DNA from: Thalassotalea insulae
GTDB taxonomy: Bacteria > Pseudomonadota > Gammaproteobacteria > Enterobacterales > Alteromonadaceae
Direction of reading: 5' to 3'
Assembly (NCBI RefSeq): GCF_030161395.1
Contig: NZ_BSST01000001.1
Location: 186,001-250,000 of the forward strand
Length of the DNA stretch: 64,000 nt
Numbering within the stretch: the stretch's first letter is position 1; the number at the start of each line of letters is the position of its first letter. Shown in pieces: positions 51,592 to 61,633 of this stretch. The position numbers were made by a program, and so were the translations under genes. The notes under the pieces are model-generated. The model was given only the letters and a program-made list of their open reading frames with translations. It made no database searches and was not told where the DNA came from.

Positions 51592-51622
51592 CAAAAAAAT
51601 GAGCGAGCCCTAACGGACTCGC
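51592..51622 (-). terminator. Terminator of the spondin gene pair
   Basis: On the minus strand GCGAGTCC / GGGCTCGC forms a stem followed by TCATTTTTTT, placed between the spondin genes and the response regulator. Confidence 0.85.
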
Positions 51623-51629
51623 ATAACAT

Positions 51630-52358
51630 TTACTCGAGTCGACTAATAGTGATCTTTGCTGTTGGGTTATCAAAGCGATGCGATTGATCCAGCACTGACA
51701 TTGATAAGCCATCATCCGCCGTCACCACTCCTTGATGCATAGCTACAAGATCGAGATCATCACGAGCGGCATTAAATCCTTCGCCTTCACCACCGGAAGC
51801 AGGCCCTGGGATCGTTGATTGCCATTCCGTATTTTTCTCTGTTCCTGCATCATAAGAACCAACCGTCATCGAAATACTTTCACCGACAGCCAAATTCGCA
51901 ATATCAACGGCATTCACCCCGGTAAACGCATCATTAGTATTCACTAGCATAGTAGCGACTGACACCAGCGCCGGCTGATTATCGGTAATAGTGACATTAA
52001 TGCTTTCACGCATACCCGGCATTAAAATACCCGCTCCCGATGCACCAGCGAGTACATCATCGGTTTGTAAAAACATTGTGTTATCACCGCTTTCAGCCAA
52101 ATTTTCTAATGCCATACTAGCGGACATACCTAACTGCCAAAAATCCCCCATATCATGCAAGACGACGGCAACCGGTGACATTGGCTGACCATAGGTGAGA
52201 TTGCTAACCGTTACCTGATAACTGTAGTTAACTGGCATCGGCTCTGGCATATTATCGTCCATATCCGTTGACTTTGAATCACTGTCATTACAGGCACTGA
52301 GCATTAGCAGCGAAGCAATGGTAACGAACAGCAAGTTTGATTTTATCAGTTTCATCAT
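51630..52358 (-). CDS. Spondin-domain lipoprotein
   Basis: The 242-residue protein has a lipoprotein signal (LLMLSACNDS), an acidic linker, and a spondin N-terminal domain (YQVTVSNLTYGQPMSPVAVV, LGMSASMALENLAESGD, VSVATMLVNTNDAFTGVNA, SYDAGTEKNTE). The domain is known from eukaryotic F-spondin and occurs in marine bacteria; it may bind cell-surface or matrix material. It is 14 bases after its paralogue. Confidence 0.87.
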   Translation of the reverse strand: MMKLIKSNLLFVTIASLLMLSACNDSDSKSTDMDDNMPEPMPVNYSYQVTVSNLTYGQPMSPVAVVLHDMGDFWQLGMSASMALENLAESGDNTMFLQTDDVLAGASGAGILMPGMRESINVTITDNQPALVSVATMLVNTNDAFTGVNAVDIANLAVGESISMTVGSYDAGTEKNTEWQSTIPGPASGGEGEGFNAARDDLDLVAMHQGVVTADDGLSMSVLDQSHRFDNPTAKITISRLE

Positions 52359-52372
52359 CTGCTCCTAATTGC

Positions 52373-53071
52373 TTAGTTAACTACTAAAGTAATACGTGCG
52401 ACCGGATTCAGCCAACGATGTACGGTATTATCTAAATCACTTTTACCACCGGCTAGGTCATCGTCACCCAAGTTACCTCGATGGATATGAATATAACCGT
52501 TTGCTTCTTCCATAGTGACACCCATAGCACCTGTACCGCCGTTATCAGCAGGAGCAAATGGAATACCGGCTACACCAGGAGCACCGCCGCCGTTAATAAT
52601 TTCATCATTAGCTTCGGTACCCGCATCATAAGCGTTCAGCATTATGGTATAGGTGCCTGGTTCACTAGGGATCATCCAGCTATTTAAACCAATAAAGCCA
52701 TCATTGGTCGGTAACATCATGGCGACAACTGACAAATACATGTTGCCATCTGTGGTATTAAGAGTGGTAGAAGTACTCATTGTTGGCGCAAGCAAACCTG
52801 CAGCAGGATTTTCCATGACATCGCCATCAGCCATAGTCAGCATTTCAGCTAGGCCAGCAATACTGCCACCTTCCGCCATGGCTTGTAAGTCACTAGATGC
52901 TTGTTCACCGACAGAAAAAAGTGAAACGTCATCACTGTGAGCCCCTATAAGGATCGGGGTAAAATATATCCCCTGAGTGAGATTAGTCACAGTAACGTCA
53001 AGTTGTTGTGCCTGACTCAACATTGCGCTAGCAGCCAAGGCCAAGCCAGTAAAAAGAACACGAATTTTCAT
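52373..53071 (-). CDS. Secreted spondin-domain protein
   Basis: The protein of 232 residues has a Sec signal peptide (VLFTGLALAASAMLSQAQ) and a spondin N-terminal domain (LDVTVTNLTQGIYFTPILIG, LSVVAMMLPTNDGFIGLNSW, NAYDAGTEANDEI). I start at ATG 53071 (MKIRVLF) with AAAGGA upstream. It is a paralogue of the next gene and lacks a lipobox, so it should be free in the periplasm or exported. Confidence 0.87.
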   Translation of the reverse strand: MKIRVLFTGLALAASAMLSQAQQLDVTVTNLTQGIYFTPILIGAHSDDVSLFSVGEQASSDLQAMAEGGSIAGLAEMLTMADGDVMENPAAGLLAPTMSTSTTLNTTDGNMYLSVVAMMLPTNDGFIGLNSWMIPSEPGTYTIMLNAYDAGTEANDEIINGGGAPGVAGIPFAPADNGGTGAMGVTMEEANGYIHIHRGNLGDDDLAGGKSDLDNTVHRWLNPVARITLVVN

Positions 53072-53328
53072 AGCAATTTCCTTTGTTATACTTTTGGTTT
53101 CCTCCACAGTATGCAAATAAGAAATTGCCAATGCTTCACGAAGTTATCACAAAATCATCACAACTTTTAACGCTAAAATTGATGAAATAAATTCCAGCAT
53201 AAGCCTGTCCGTATAAAGTTGCTGATAATTTTATTGAAGTGATTCTAAGGTAAATAGAACAACGCCAGTGCAATTACCTAAGCGTAAGCGTTGCAGATAG
53301 GACTCGAGCGATATAAACAAGTGTTAAT

Positions 53329-53982
53329 TTATTTAATTAAGGTTTGCTTATTTTTAGCGACACCATGAATATCATGCAGAGAAAAGCCTAAGGTGACGTG
53401 AAAATCTTTTTTAGCCAGTAACAAGTTTTGTCGTAAAAACTGACCGTCACTAGAGCTGGCGACGACAAAATAGCTGGTATTCTTGCCCTGACTTACGCGA
53501 CCTAAGCCATGAAGCTGAATTCTAATACGCTGGTTAATCATGCTGGTTTTATCGGTTAGCGCCTGATATTCATATGGGTTAACTAAGGTCAGGTGAAACG
53601 AATCATGGTCTCTGGCAGCCTGATGCTGGCGATAACGTTTATAATCGTCACCAAGAATAAGCTGCATCTGCTTAAGGTACTGAACAACATCAGCGCGTTC
53701 AATCACGCCGGCTAAATACGTAAGTCCTTTATTATCTGTTAAGCGTTTCACTGTGATTAACAGAGGTTTAAAGTCAATATCCTGATATTTCTCATTTGCT
53801 AACTCAGCCAGTGCGCGGGCATGTCCGGGCCGCACTGTCACCTGTTGTTCTTCGTCTTCTGCTTCATCCACGATGCTAGAATCAGGCTCAACTAAATACT
53901 CTGCAATGCTGTTAGCGAACGTCGTATTAACATGACAGCTCAGGATGCCAATTAATAGAAAGTTAATAATATTTTTTATCAT
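53329..53982 (-). CDS. Exported protein with 2H-phosphoesterase motifs
   Basis: The protein of 217 residues has a signal peptide (INFLLIGILSCHVNTTFA), an acidic linker and a C-terminal region with two H-x-T motifs: SFHLTLVNP (about 129) and DFHVTLGFS (about 194), about 65 residues apart. Two such motifs define the 2H phosphoesterase fold, used by RNA ligases and cyclic phosphodiesterases, which are usually cytoplasmic. Export is therefore unusual. Substrate is unknown. The start at ATG 53982 fits the signal peptide. Confidence 0.65.
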   Translation of the reverse strand: MIKNIINFLLIGILSCHVNTTFANSIAEYLVEPDSSIVDEAEDEEQQVTVRPGHARALAELANEKYQDIDFKPLLITVKRLTDNKGLTYLAGVIERADVVQYLKQMQLILGDDYKRYRQHQAARDHDSFHLTLVNPYEYQALTDKTSMINQRIRIQLHGLGRVSQGKNTSYFVVASSSDGQFLRQNLLLAKKDFHVTLGFSLHDIHGVAKNKQTLIK

Positions 53983-54056
53983 TTGATTATACTGAACCTC
54001 TGTCAATTCATGCTATTGTCACTATCCTAACATTAGTGTGGGACTAAAAACCAAAA

Positions 54057-54419
54057 ATGAGATTATGGTTAACACCTGAAATATTCAACGCCCTCGCCAT
54101 TACCTTGGCAGAATATCGTTGGAAGCTGTTATTGTGGAGTCTTGGTGCTTTTCTTTTATATGCGGTACTTGAGTACCAAGTAGTCAAAACTACACCTACA
54201 CTGCTTATTTGGCTGATTGTATTGATTCTTTTTAGCGCCCTACAAGCATTAGTGCTGGCTGCCTTTATCTTTTTTTTCCAAGATTTACCTTCATCCAAAG
54301 TACAAGATAAGCAGTGGTTTAAATTTTATCGGGTCATTGAATGGTGTGAAACCCTACTCTTTGGTTTTATTCTGCCACTACCAACCTTATTATTTATTTA
54401 TGCGTTCATTACTATCTAA
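54057..54419 (+). CDS. Small membrane protein, unknown function
   Basis: The 120-residue protein has three hydrophobic segments (LLLWSLGAFLLYAVLEYQV, LLIWLIVLILFSALQALVLA, LLFGFILPLPTLLFIYAFI). I recognise no family. It is convergent with the DUF3392 gene 13 bases downstream. Confidence 0.7.
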   Translation: MRLWLTPEIFNALAITLAEYRWKLLLWSLGAFLLYAVLEYQVVKTTPTLLIWLIVLILFSALQALVLAAFIFFFQDLPSSKVQDKQWFKFYRVIEWCETLLFGFILPLPTLLFIYAFITI

Positions 54420-54432
54420 CCGGTGATAGCAA

Positions 54433-54756
54433 TTAAATATGACGTTGCCGCTGTGCATAACTACCTAACGAAATAAAGCTTAGAACGACTACAGGCACAA
54501 TATACAGATCCGGAACCTTAGCTAATTGTGCCGACAGCAGTCCCGTTAGCCATACAGTGGCTAAGCCATAGCCAATGGCGCAGACAATAACAAAAATAAC
54601 GGTACGGACAATAAAGTGCTGCTTGCGCACTAACTGCTTAATCGCACCGTTGATATCATTACCGAATATCACCAAAATAGTGGCAATTAATGCCATGGCA
54701 CATTGATACTGATAAGGTCTAAACCACTGACCTAACTCGATTAATAATGTACTCAT
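54433..54756 (-). CDS. DUF3392-like membrane protein
   Basis: The 107-residue protein has about three membrane helices and the start LLIELGQWFRPYQYQCAMAL, typical of DUF3392. It overlaps the ligA stop by four bases, so it is translated with it. Function is unknown. Confidence 0.8.
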   Translation of the reverse strand: MSTLLIELGQWFRPYQYQCAMALIATILVIFGNDINGAIKQLVRKQHFIVRTVIFVIVCAIGYGLATVWLTGLLSAQLAKVPDLYIVPVVVLSFISLGSYAQRQRHI

Positions 54757-56816
54757 ACGCTAATATTATGCTGCTTAAATAACGTTAGCATTTCATCTTC
54801 GGTTAACACCGTCACTCCCAGGTCTTGCGCTTTGGTCAATTTAGAGCCGGCTTTCTCTCCAGCGACTAAATAATGAGTTTTCGCAGATACGCTACCGGAA
54901 ACTTTTGCGCCTAATGCCAGCAAGTGCGCTTTCGCTTCATTGCGCCCCATACGACTTAACGTACCGGTTAAAACAAAGGTTTGATTAAGCAAAGGTTGTT
55001 GGTCTTCACTTTTTTTCTCCAGATCCGGCCAGGACATCTGTTGCTGTAACGCTTGAACAACTTCGACATTATGAGGCTGAGCAAAAAAGGTCACGATATT
55101 TTTCGCCACCACTTCACCAACATCAGGGACGTTTTGTAAACTCTCAACATCCGCTTGTTTTAACGCGTCAAAGGTTAAATAGTGGTGAGCTAAGTTCGCT
55201 GCTGTAGTTTCACCGACTTCCCTAATGCCTAAGGCATAAATAAACTTGGGTAAACTGGTTTGTTTTGCTTTTGCTATGGCCTGAATAAGATTTTTCGCTG
55301 ACTTTGCGCCCATGCGATCCATGGTACTAACATCAAGTTCGGTGAGTTTAAATAAATCCACAGGCGTTTGAATTAATCCCTCATCCACCAGTTGCTCGAC
55401 TAATTTATCCCCTAAACCATCAATATCTATTGCCTTACGTGAGGCAAAGTGTTTGATTGCTTCCTTACGTTGCGCGCCACAATATAAACCACCGGTACAA
55501 CGCAGTACGGCTTCACCTTCAAGGCGCTCTACTTTTGAATCACAAATCGGACAACTGCTAGGAAAAATGATATCCCTGGCATTATTTGGCCGTTTATCAA
55601 GCACGACACTGACGATTTGTGGAATAACATCACCAGCACGACGAATGATCACGGTATCATTGATTTTCAGCGCTAAGCGGTTAATTTCATCCTGATTATG
55701 TAAGGTCGCATTACTAACAGTCACTCCGCCTACAAACACTGGCTTTAACCGAGCCACTGGCGTAATAGCACCAGTACGGCCAACCTGAAATTCCACATCT
55801 TCTAACAGAGTCAGTTCTTCCTGAGCCGGAAATTTATAAGCCGTTGCCCAACGCGGCGCTCGGGCAACGAATCCTAGTCGCTGTTGCAACGCAATGTCAT
55901 CCACTTTAAAAACCGTGCCGTCAATTTCATAATTAAGCTGCTCACGTCGGGTTAAAATATCCTGATAGAAGCTATCGACTTCATCCTCACTGTTAAGTAA
56001 CTTCACTTCTGGACACATTGGCAAACCTAACTGCTTTAACTGACATAATCGTTGATAATGAGAGTCAGCCAACCACTGTTCGCCTTCCGTAGCCGAGCCA
56101 TTCGTTTCAACATGGCCTAAGCCATAGGCATAAAATGCTAGATTACGCTTGGCGGTAATTTTTGAATCAAGCTGACGTAAACTACCTGCCGCAGCATTTC
56201 TTGGGTTAGCAAAGGTTTTCTCGCCTTTTTTTATCGCCTCAGTATTGAGCTTTTCAAAACTTGCCTTAGGCATAAACACTTCACCGCGCACTTCCAGCAC
56301 GTCAGGAAATCTATCGCCTTGTAAGCGCAGTGGTATCGACTTAATGGTTTTAACATTCTCCGTGATATTTTCACCGGTTGTACCATCGCCACGTGTCGCC
56401 GCCTGAACAAAGATACCACTTTCATAACGCAGGCTCACGGCTAAACCGTCTAACTTTGGCTCAGCACAAAATTTTAGTGTGTCATTGCTGTTTAACCTGT
56501 CAGCGATACGCTTAACAAAGGCTTGCCATTCTTGTTCAGAAAAAACATTATCCAATGACAACATCGGCAGCTGATGAGTCACCTGACTAAACGCTTTTAA
56601 CGGCTCACCACCTATACGCTGACTAGGGGAATCCGATGTTTTTAATTCAGGAAATTCAGCTTCTAATGCGATAAGCTCACGCATTAAGCGATCATATTCC
56701 GCGTCAGGGACAGTCGGTTGATCTAAGACGTAATATTGATGATTATATAAATTAAGCTGTTGGTGGAGTGTGTCGACACGTAATTTTTGTTCAGAGTTCA
56801 CAGGTAAGTTACTCAT
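54753..56816 (-). CDS. ligA: NAD-dependent DNA ligase
   Basis: The 687-residue ligase seals nicks in replication and repair. In order it has the Ia domain (YNHQYYVLDQPTVPDAEYD), the adenylation site AEPKLDGLAVSLRYE with the reactive Lys, RGEVFMP, DGTVFKVDD, the zinc finger (CPICDSKVER, then C residues), helix-hairpin-helix repeats and a C-terminal BRCT domain (FVLTGTLSRMGRNEAKAHLL). Length is slightly above E. coli LigA (671). Confidence 0.97.
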   Translation of the reverse strand: MSNLPVNSEQKLRVDTLHQQLNLYNHQYYVLDQPTVPDAEYDRLMRELIALEAEFPELKTSDSPSQRIGGEPLKAFSQVTHQLPMLSLDNVFSEQEWQAFVKRIADRLNSNDTLKFCAEPKLDGLAVSLRYESGIFVQAATRGDGTTGENITENVKTIKSIPLRLQGDRFPDVLEVRGEVFMPKASFEKLNTEAIKKGEKTFANPRNAAAGSLRQLDSKITAKRNLAFYAYGLGHVETNGSATEGEQWLADSHYQRLCQLKQLGLPMCPEVKLLNSEDEVDSFYQDILTRREQLNYEIDGTVFKVDDIALQQRLGFVARAPRWATAYKFPAQEELTLLEDVEFQVGRTGAITPVARLKPVFVGGVTVSNATLHNQDEINRLALKINDTVIIRRAGDVIPQIVSVVLDKRPNNARDIIFPSSCPICDSKVERLEGEAVLRCTGGLYCGAQRKEAIKHFASRKAIDIDGLGDKLVEQLVDEGLIQTPVDLFKLTELDVSTMDRMGAKSAKNLIQAIAKAKQTSLPKFIYALGIREVGETTAANLAHHYLTFDALKQADVESLQNVPDVGEVVAKNIVTFFAQPHNVEVVQALQQQMSWPDLEKKSEDQQPLLNQTFVLTGTLSRMGRNEAKAHLLALGAKVSGSVSAKTHYLVAGEKAGSKLTKAQDLGVTVLTEDEMLTLFKQHNISV

Positions 56817-56883
56817 ATCATAATTAATCGATAACGAACGCCCTAACCTTCAATAAAATAGCTAAGGCGTTTAATTTTTACGG

Positions 56884-57957
56884 TTAGGCAGAAGCGATGC
56901 GGCTTCGACGTTCAAATTCACGAATTTTGCCGATATAGTGCTGCTCCGTCTGTTTGGTCATCACACTACGTTTATCATCAAGTAACTGGGCGTGAAACTC
57001 CATCGATAATTGCTTGGCTGCGTTCATCATATGCTCAAATACTTCAAAGGGATCACCTGCATTCGGTAAGGTCATAAATAAAGTGATCCCTTGAGTGGTG
57101 AAGCTTTCCATCGCATCAAGATCAAACGTTCCTGGGTTCATCATGTTCGCCAAAGAAAAAGTCACCTTGCCATTCCCGGCATTGTCCTGATGACGATGAA
57201 AGATATTCATATCACCATAACGTAACCCTAGCGTTAACAACGTTGGCAATAATGCCGCACCAGATATTTGCTGACCTTCCGGCATGACAACCGACACAAC
57301 AATCACTTCAGGTTCAACATCAGACTTTTCCGACTGTTCTGCTTTAGGTTCATCTGTCGCAGTCATTGACGGTGATTGCCCGGCTTCATCACCAAAGTTA
57401 ATTTCCATCTGATTACGTTTTAGCTTTTCCGTCACTCGTTTATGACTGACCTTTTTGCGTGCCGGCTTTGGTTTAGTCACAGGTTGTTGATAAACCGGTT
57501 CGGATTCTTCAATCTGTTCAACTGGTAGCTCTTGTTCTTGCATTTCACTCGGTGCCAACTCACTGGTTTGTGCAGGTGGCGGAGTACGGTCTTCTGGCGG
57601 TTGCTCTTTTATATCCGATAAATCCCCTAATGAAGGTTCTAACGCCGGATGCTCAGCACAGGGTTTTTCCAAATCCACCGGTAATGGCTCTTCATCGTAC
57701 TCTGGTGCGGGAGCTGGTTGTGACGGAATTTCATCCTCATTTAAGCTATTTGCACCAATGACACGTATTTGTCCGACGCCATCTTGATCAAAGCCAGAAC
57801 TGTCATAACCACGAGGTTCAAGATCCACTTTTTCATTTTTTGTTTTTAACTTATACGGATTTTTATTTTTTCTAATTGTCCAAAAGCCATGAACAAAAAT
57901 GGCTGCTATAACAATAGCACTGATAATAATTAATGCGTTTCTGAAATTATCTTCCAT
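56884..57957 (-). CDS. zipA: Cell division protein ZipA
   Basis: ZipA anchors FtsZ to the inner membrane. The 357-residue protein has an N-terminal membrane helix (NALIIISAIVIAAIFVHGFW), a basic patch, a long Pro/Glu-rich linker (about 60-200) and the C-terminal FtsZ-binding domain (VVSVVMPEGQQISGAALLPT, NIFHRHQDNAG, FDLDAMESFTTQGITLFM). The order with ligA and smc is conserved in gammaproteobacteria. Confidence 0.94.
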   Translation of the reverse strand: MEDNFRNALIIISAIVIAAIFVHGFWTIRKNKNPYKLKTKNEKVDLEPRGYDSSGFDQDGVGQIRVIGANSLNEDEIPSQPAPAPEYDEEPLPVDLEKPCAEHPALEPSLGDLSDIKEQPPEDRTPPPAQTSELAPSEMQEQELPVEQIEESEPVYQQPVTKPKPARKKVSHKRVTEKLKRNQMEINFGDEAGQSPSMTATDEPKAEQSEKSDVEPEVIVVSVVMPEGQQISGAALLPTLLTLGLRYGDMNIFHRHQDNAGNGKVTFSLANMMNPGTFDLDAMESFTTQGITLFMTLPNAGDPFEVFEHMMNAAKQLSMEFHAQLLDDKRSVMTKQTEQHYIGKIREFERRSRIASA

Positions 57958-57971
57958 TACCTAGCCTATTT

Positions 57972-60900
57972 TTATGATACTTCTGCCATGGCAATCGCTT
58001 CATCAATATCGACCGAAACCATACGTGAAACCCCTGCTTCAAACATAGTGACTCCAGCTAGATGACTAGCCATTTCCATTGCAATTTTATTATGACTAAT
58101 ATAAATAAATTGTACGCTTTGCGACATTTCTTCCACCAGATTACAAAATCTGGCGACATTAGCGTCATCAAGCGGCGCATCCACTTCGTCTAGCATACAA
58201 AATGGTGCCGGATTTAAGCGAAAAATAGCAAATACCAATGATAAAGCGGTTAATGCCTTTTCTCCACCGGATAATAGATGAATGGTACTATTTTTTTTCC
58301 CCGGTGGTCTTGCCATTATTGTAATGCCGGTTTCTAGTAAATCATCATCGGTTAAACTTAAGTAAGCACTACCGCCACCAAAAACCTTTGGAAACAAGGA
58401 CTGCAAATCCTGATTCACTTTATCAAAAGTGACTTTAAATTTCTGCCGACTTTCTTTATCTATTTTTTCTATCGCTGATTCTAACGTTGTAATCGCCAGA
58501 TTTAAATCTTGATCTTGTTGATCAAGATAGTTTTTTCGCGTTAATTGACTGTCAAACTCTTCAATTGCTGCTAAATTAATCGCTCCAAGCCTTTGAATGT
58601 CTTTTGCCAGCTTACTCAGCTGCACTTGCCAAATAGATTCTTTTGCATGCTCCGGCATATTTTCAAGCACAGTGTCTAATATTTTCCCAGACTCTTGTAA
58701 CAGCTCTAATGCCGCAGCAGCTTTTAAACGACAACTTTCACTCTCTAGCTGTAACTGGTTAAGCTGCTCTTTTAACTGACCAATCATTTCGACTATTAGC
58801 CGTTGCTTTTGTTCAATTTGTTCTATTGTTTGTTGTTCATTACGCAAACAACTTTGTTTACTGGTTAATTGCTGCTCCAGCTCTTCCATTTGCACTAACC
58901 ATAACTCAAGCTGTTGTTGATCTTTGGCTACCGGCATAACATTTTGCTGTAATAACTCCGCATTATTTGCCTGTTGTTTTGTCAACTGCTTAATACTTTC
59001 CTGCATCCGCACTATGCTGTGCTTAAGTTGCTGTACTTGATGACCCGTTTTTTCTAAATTTAGCTCAGCCTGATGTTTTTGCTGTATTAAGCTTTGCTGC
59101 TGTCGCTGCTGATCTTGCACCTGCTGTTGCAATTTTTGCACTGTTTGTTGCATCACTTGAACATTGTGCTCTGCAGCATTTTCCGCATCATCGTGCTGAG
59201 CCATTTTTTCCACGCTTTGCGCTAAGCTAGCCAAATTCTCATTAATAGTGGCCATTTCTTGCGCTAATTGCTGTTTTTCTTCAACCGTACGCTGCAATTG
59301 CTCATTAAGCTGTTGCAGTACTTGCTGTTGTAACTTCTGTTGCTGTTGCCATTGGCTGCTCTGTTCTCGTTTCTGCTGTAACTGATGTGTAATCTCTTGC
59401 TGTTGTGACAACTTAGACTGTAATGATGTTTGTATATTGCCATGTCTCTGAAGACATTGCTTAAGCTCAGCAACAACTGCCGACAACTCTTTTGTCAGAA
59501 CATTCGCTTCCTGCTGGTAAACTAAATGATCATTTTTTTGTTGCGCGATACCATAACGAATAAATGAGGTACTTAACCACAAACCTTGTGGACAAATAAC
59601 TGATTCACCTTCAGATAAATCAGCTAATGATTCAATAGCTTGATTAATGTTTTCGGCAGTTTTGATCCGATTTAGCCAGACAATAAATTCTGGTGCGCCA
59701 GAGATTTTTTTTGCCATTGAGTCATCAAGCACTTCACATCTTTGCTCACCAATGCGTATCAGATTTAATGTCGGTGGCAATTGACCATCTGCCAATGCCT
59801 CTATCGGTAAATCCGTTAATCGATTAGCCTGTAATTGTGCTGCCAATACCATTTCCGCAGCCAATTCCCAACCAGGTATAACAGTTATTGATTCCTGTAC
59901 TAACTGATTTTCCAGCTGGTTCGTTTGCGCTAACCAGCTTTGTTGATCACTTTGCCAATCGCTCTTAGTTGCTAGTTTTTGCTGCAAAGCGCTGACTTGT
60001 TTCTCGAGGGAGTTTTTCGTTCCCTGCAACTCACTTTGACGCTGATTAATGCTTAACAACTGCTGTTGATCTTCCGTTACCTGGTTCGATATGTCAGTCA
60101 GTTGCAGCTCAAGTGTTTCGATTTGCTGCAAAATGATGTCATTATCTTCGTTTTTCAGCTTATTATCTGAGCTTTTTATCGCCTGTTCTTTTGCAACTAA
60201 CTGATGATACTGTTCACTGATTTTTACCTGTCTTGATTGGATATATTGTTGCTGCGATTCCAGTTTAGCACGACGATTATTAAGCTCTTGGCTCTGCTGA
60301 GCATACTTTTCTTTTTGTTGTTGTAACTGATACCAAGCTTGTTGCTGCTCGACAAGTAAACTGTTATCACTGGCTAACGCTTGCTCAACTGTTAATAGTT
60401 GTTGCTCAAACGATTGAAACACCAAGACTTGTTCTTCCTGCTTAAGGTTAACTGTTTCCAGTTGCTGTTGTTCCGCTAATAATGCTTGCTGTGCCTGGTG
60501 GATTTGAGTTTGATATTGGGTTTTATCACTTTGTAACTTATCTTGTTGTTGCTTGCTATGTTTAAGTTGTTGTTCCAGACGCGCAATATTATTAGTTAAC
60601 TGAATTTTTTGTTGCTGCAAATGCTGAATATCATTGTTTAAGCCAATCACAGACTTTTTCGAGCTCACGAGTGCCTGCTCATCAGTATGTTGTCTGGCTA
60701 CTTGCTGAGCGATCTGCTGTTGGATCTCAATAATACGTTGTTGCTTACTTTGATACTGCCGATCATATTTTTGCCAGCGCAGCGCAGCCAATTCAGCTTT
60801 AGTGGTGCGTTCCTGCGCTTTTAAAGTTTTAAAACGTTTAGCAGCTTCAGCCTGCTGATGTAGCTTATCTAGTTGTTGTTCCAACTCAAGGCGAATATCA

Positions 60901-61484
60901 GTTAAGCGCGCAAGGTTTTCCCGAGTATGGCGAATACGGTTTTCGGTGTCGCGACGTCGTTCTTTATACTTAGAAATGCCGGCAGCTTCTTCAATAAACA
61001 CTCTCAATTCTTGCGGCTTTGATTCGATTAGCCGAGAAATTGTGCCTTGTTCAATAATCGCGTAACTTCTCGGCCCTAAGCCTGTACCGAGAAAAATATC
61101 CGTGATGTCCTTGCGACGGCATTTACTGCCATTAAGGTAATAAGTATTCTGGCTGTCACGATTAACCACCCGACGAATCGACACCTGATTACGATCCGCC
61201 ATCGAGCCTTTAATTTGACTAGAAACATTATCAAATAACAGTTCGACACTCGCTTGGCCAACTGGCTTGCGCGTAGATGCACCATTAAAAATAACATCCG
61301 TCATCGCATCACCACGTAGGTGCTTAGCCGAGCTTTCGCCTAATACCCAACGCACTGCGTCGATGATATTTGATTTACCGCAACCATTAGGGCCAACAAT
61401 TGCGGTCATTTGCTGCTCAAACGGCACTTTAGTTGGCTCGACAAAAGATTTAAATCCAGCCAATTTAATGTGCTTTAATCGCAT
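57972..61484 (-). CDS. smc: Chromosome partition protein SMC
   Basis: The 1170-residue ATPase organises the chromosome. It has Walker A GPNGCGKSN near the N-terminus, long glutamine-rich coiled coils (about 170-500 and 650-1000), a hinge (about 510-640) and the C-terminal signature LSGGEKALTALSLVFA with Walker B CMLDEVDAPLD. The glutamine-rich coils give the DNA a repetitive look, but no tandem DNA repeat is present. scpA and scpB are not in the window. Confidence 0.96.
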   Translation of the reverse strand: MRLKHIKLAGFKSFVEPTKVPFEQQMTAIVGPNGCGKSNIIDAVRWVLGESSAKHLRGDAMTDVIFNGASTRKPVGQASVELLFDNVSSQIKGSMADRNQVSIRRVVNRDSQNTYYLNGSKCRRKDITDIFLGTGLGPRSYAIIEQGTISRLIESKPQELRVFIEEAAGISKYKERRRDTENRIRHTRENLARLTDIRLELEQQLDKLHQQAEAAKRFKTLKAQERTTKAELAALRWQKYDRQYQSKQQRIIEIQQQIAQQVARQHTDEQALVSSKKSVIGLNNDIQHLQQQKIQLTNNIARLEQQLKHSKQQQDKLQSDKTQYQTQIHQAQQALLAEQQQLETVNLKQEEQVLVFQSFEQQLLTVEQALASDNSLLVEQQQAWYQLQQQKEKYAQQSQELNNRRAKLESQQQYIQSRQVKISEQYHQLVAKEQAIKSSDNKLKNEDNDIILQQIETLELQLTDISNQVTEDQQQLLSINQRQSELQGTKNSLEKQVSALQQKLATKSDWQSDQQSWLAQTNQLENQLVQESITVIPGWELAAEMVLAAQLQANRLTDLPIEALADGQLPPTLNLIRIGEQRCEVLDDSMAKKISGAPEFIVWLNRIKTAENINQAIESLADLSEGESVICPQGLWLSTSFIRYGIAQQKNDHLVYQQEANVLTKELSAVVAELKQCLQRHGNIQTSLQSKLSQQQEITHQLQQKREQSSQWQQQQKLQQQVLQQLNEQLQRTVEEKQQLAQEMATINENLASLAQSVEKMAQHDDAENAAEHNVQVMQQTVQKLQQQVQDQQRQQQSLIQQKHQAELNLEKTGHQVQQLKHSIVRMQESIKQLTKQQANNAELLQQNVMPVAKDQQQLELWLVQMEELEQQLTSKQSCLRNEQQTIEQIEQKQRLIVEMIGQLKEQLNQLQLESESCRLKAAAALELLQESGKILDTVLENMPEHAKESIWQVQLSKLAKDIQRLGAINLAAIEEFDSQLTRKNYLDQQDQDLNLAITTLESAIEKIDKESRQKFKVTFDKVNQDLQSLFPKVFGGGSAYLSLTDDDLLETGITIMARPPGKKNSTIHLLSGGEKALTALSLVFAIFRLNPAPFCMLDEVDAPLDDANVARFCNLVEEMSQSVQFIYISHNKIAMEMASHLAGVTMFEAGVSRMVSVDIDEAIAMAEVS

Positions 61485-61633
61485 AGAGTCAATAAGCCTA
61501 AAATGGGTTTTATCGGGGTTTTAGCAAACTCTATCAGAATTTAATACACTTTGTAATAAGTGCTGGCTTCTCCTGGCCTTAAATAGTGATTATACTAACC
61601 AGACTAGCGTTAACTTATTAAAAAACATACAAA

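Noticed and set aside
58500..60800. Repetitive CAA/CTG-rich DNA resembling tandem repeats
   Set aside because: It encodes the glutamine-rich coiled coils of SMC, with no regular repeat unit.
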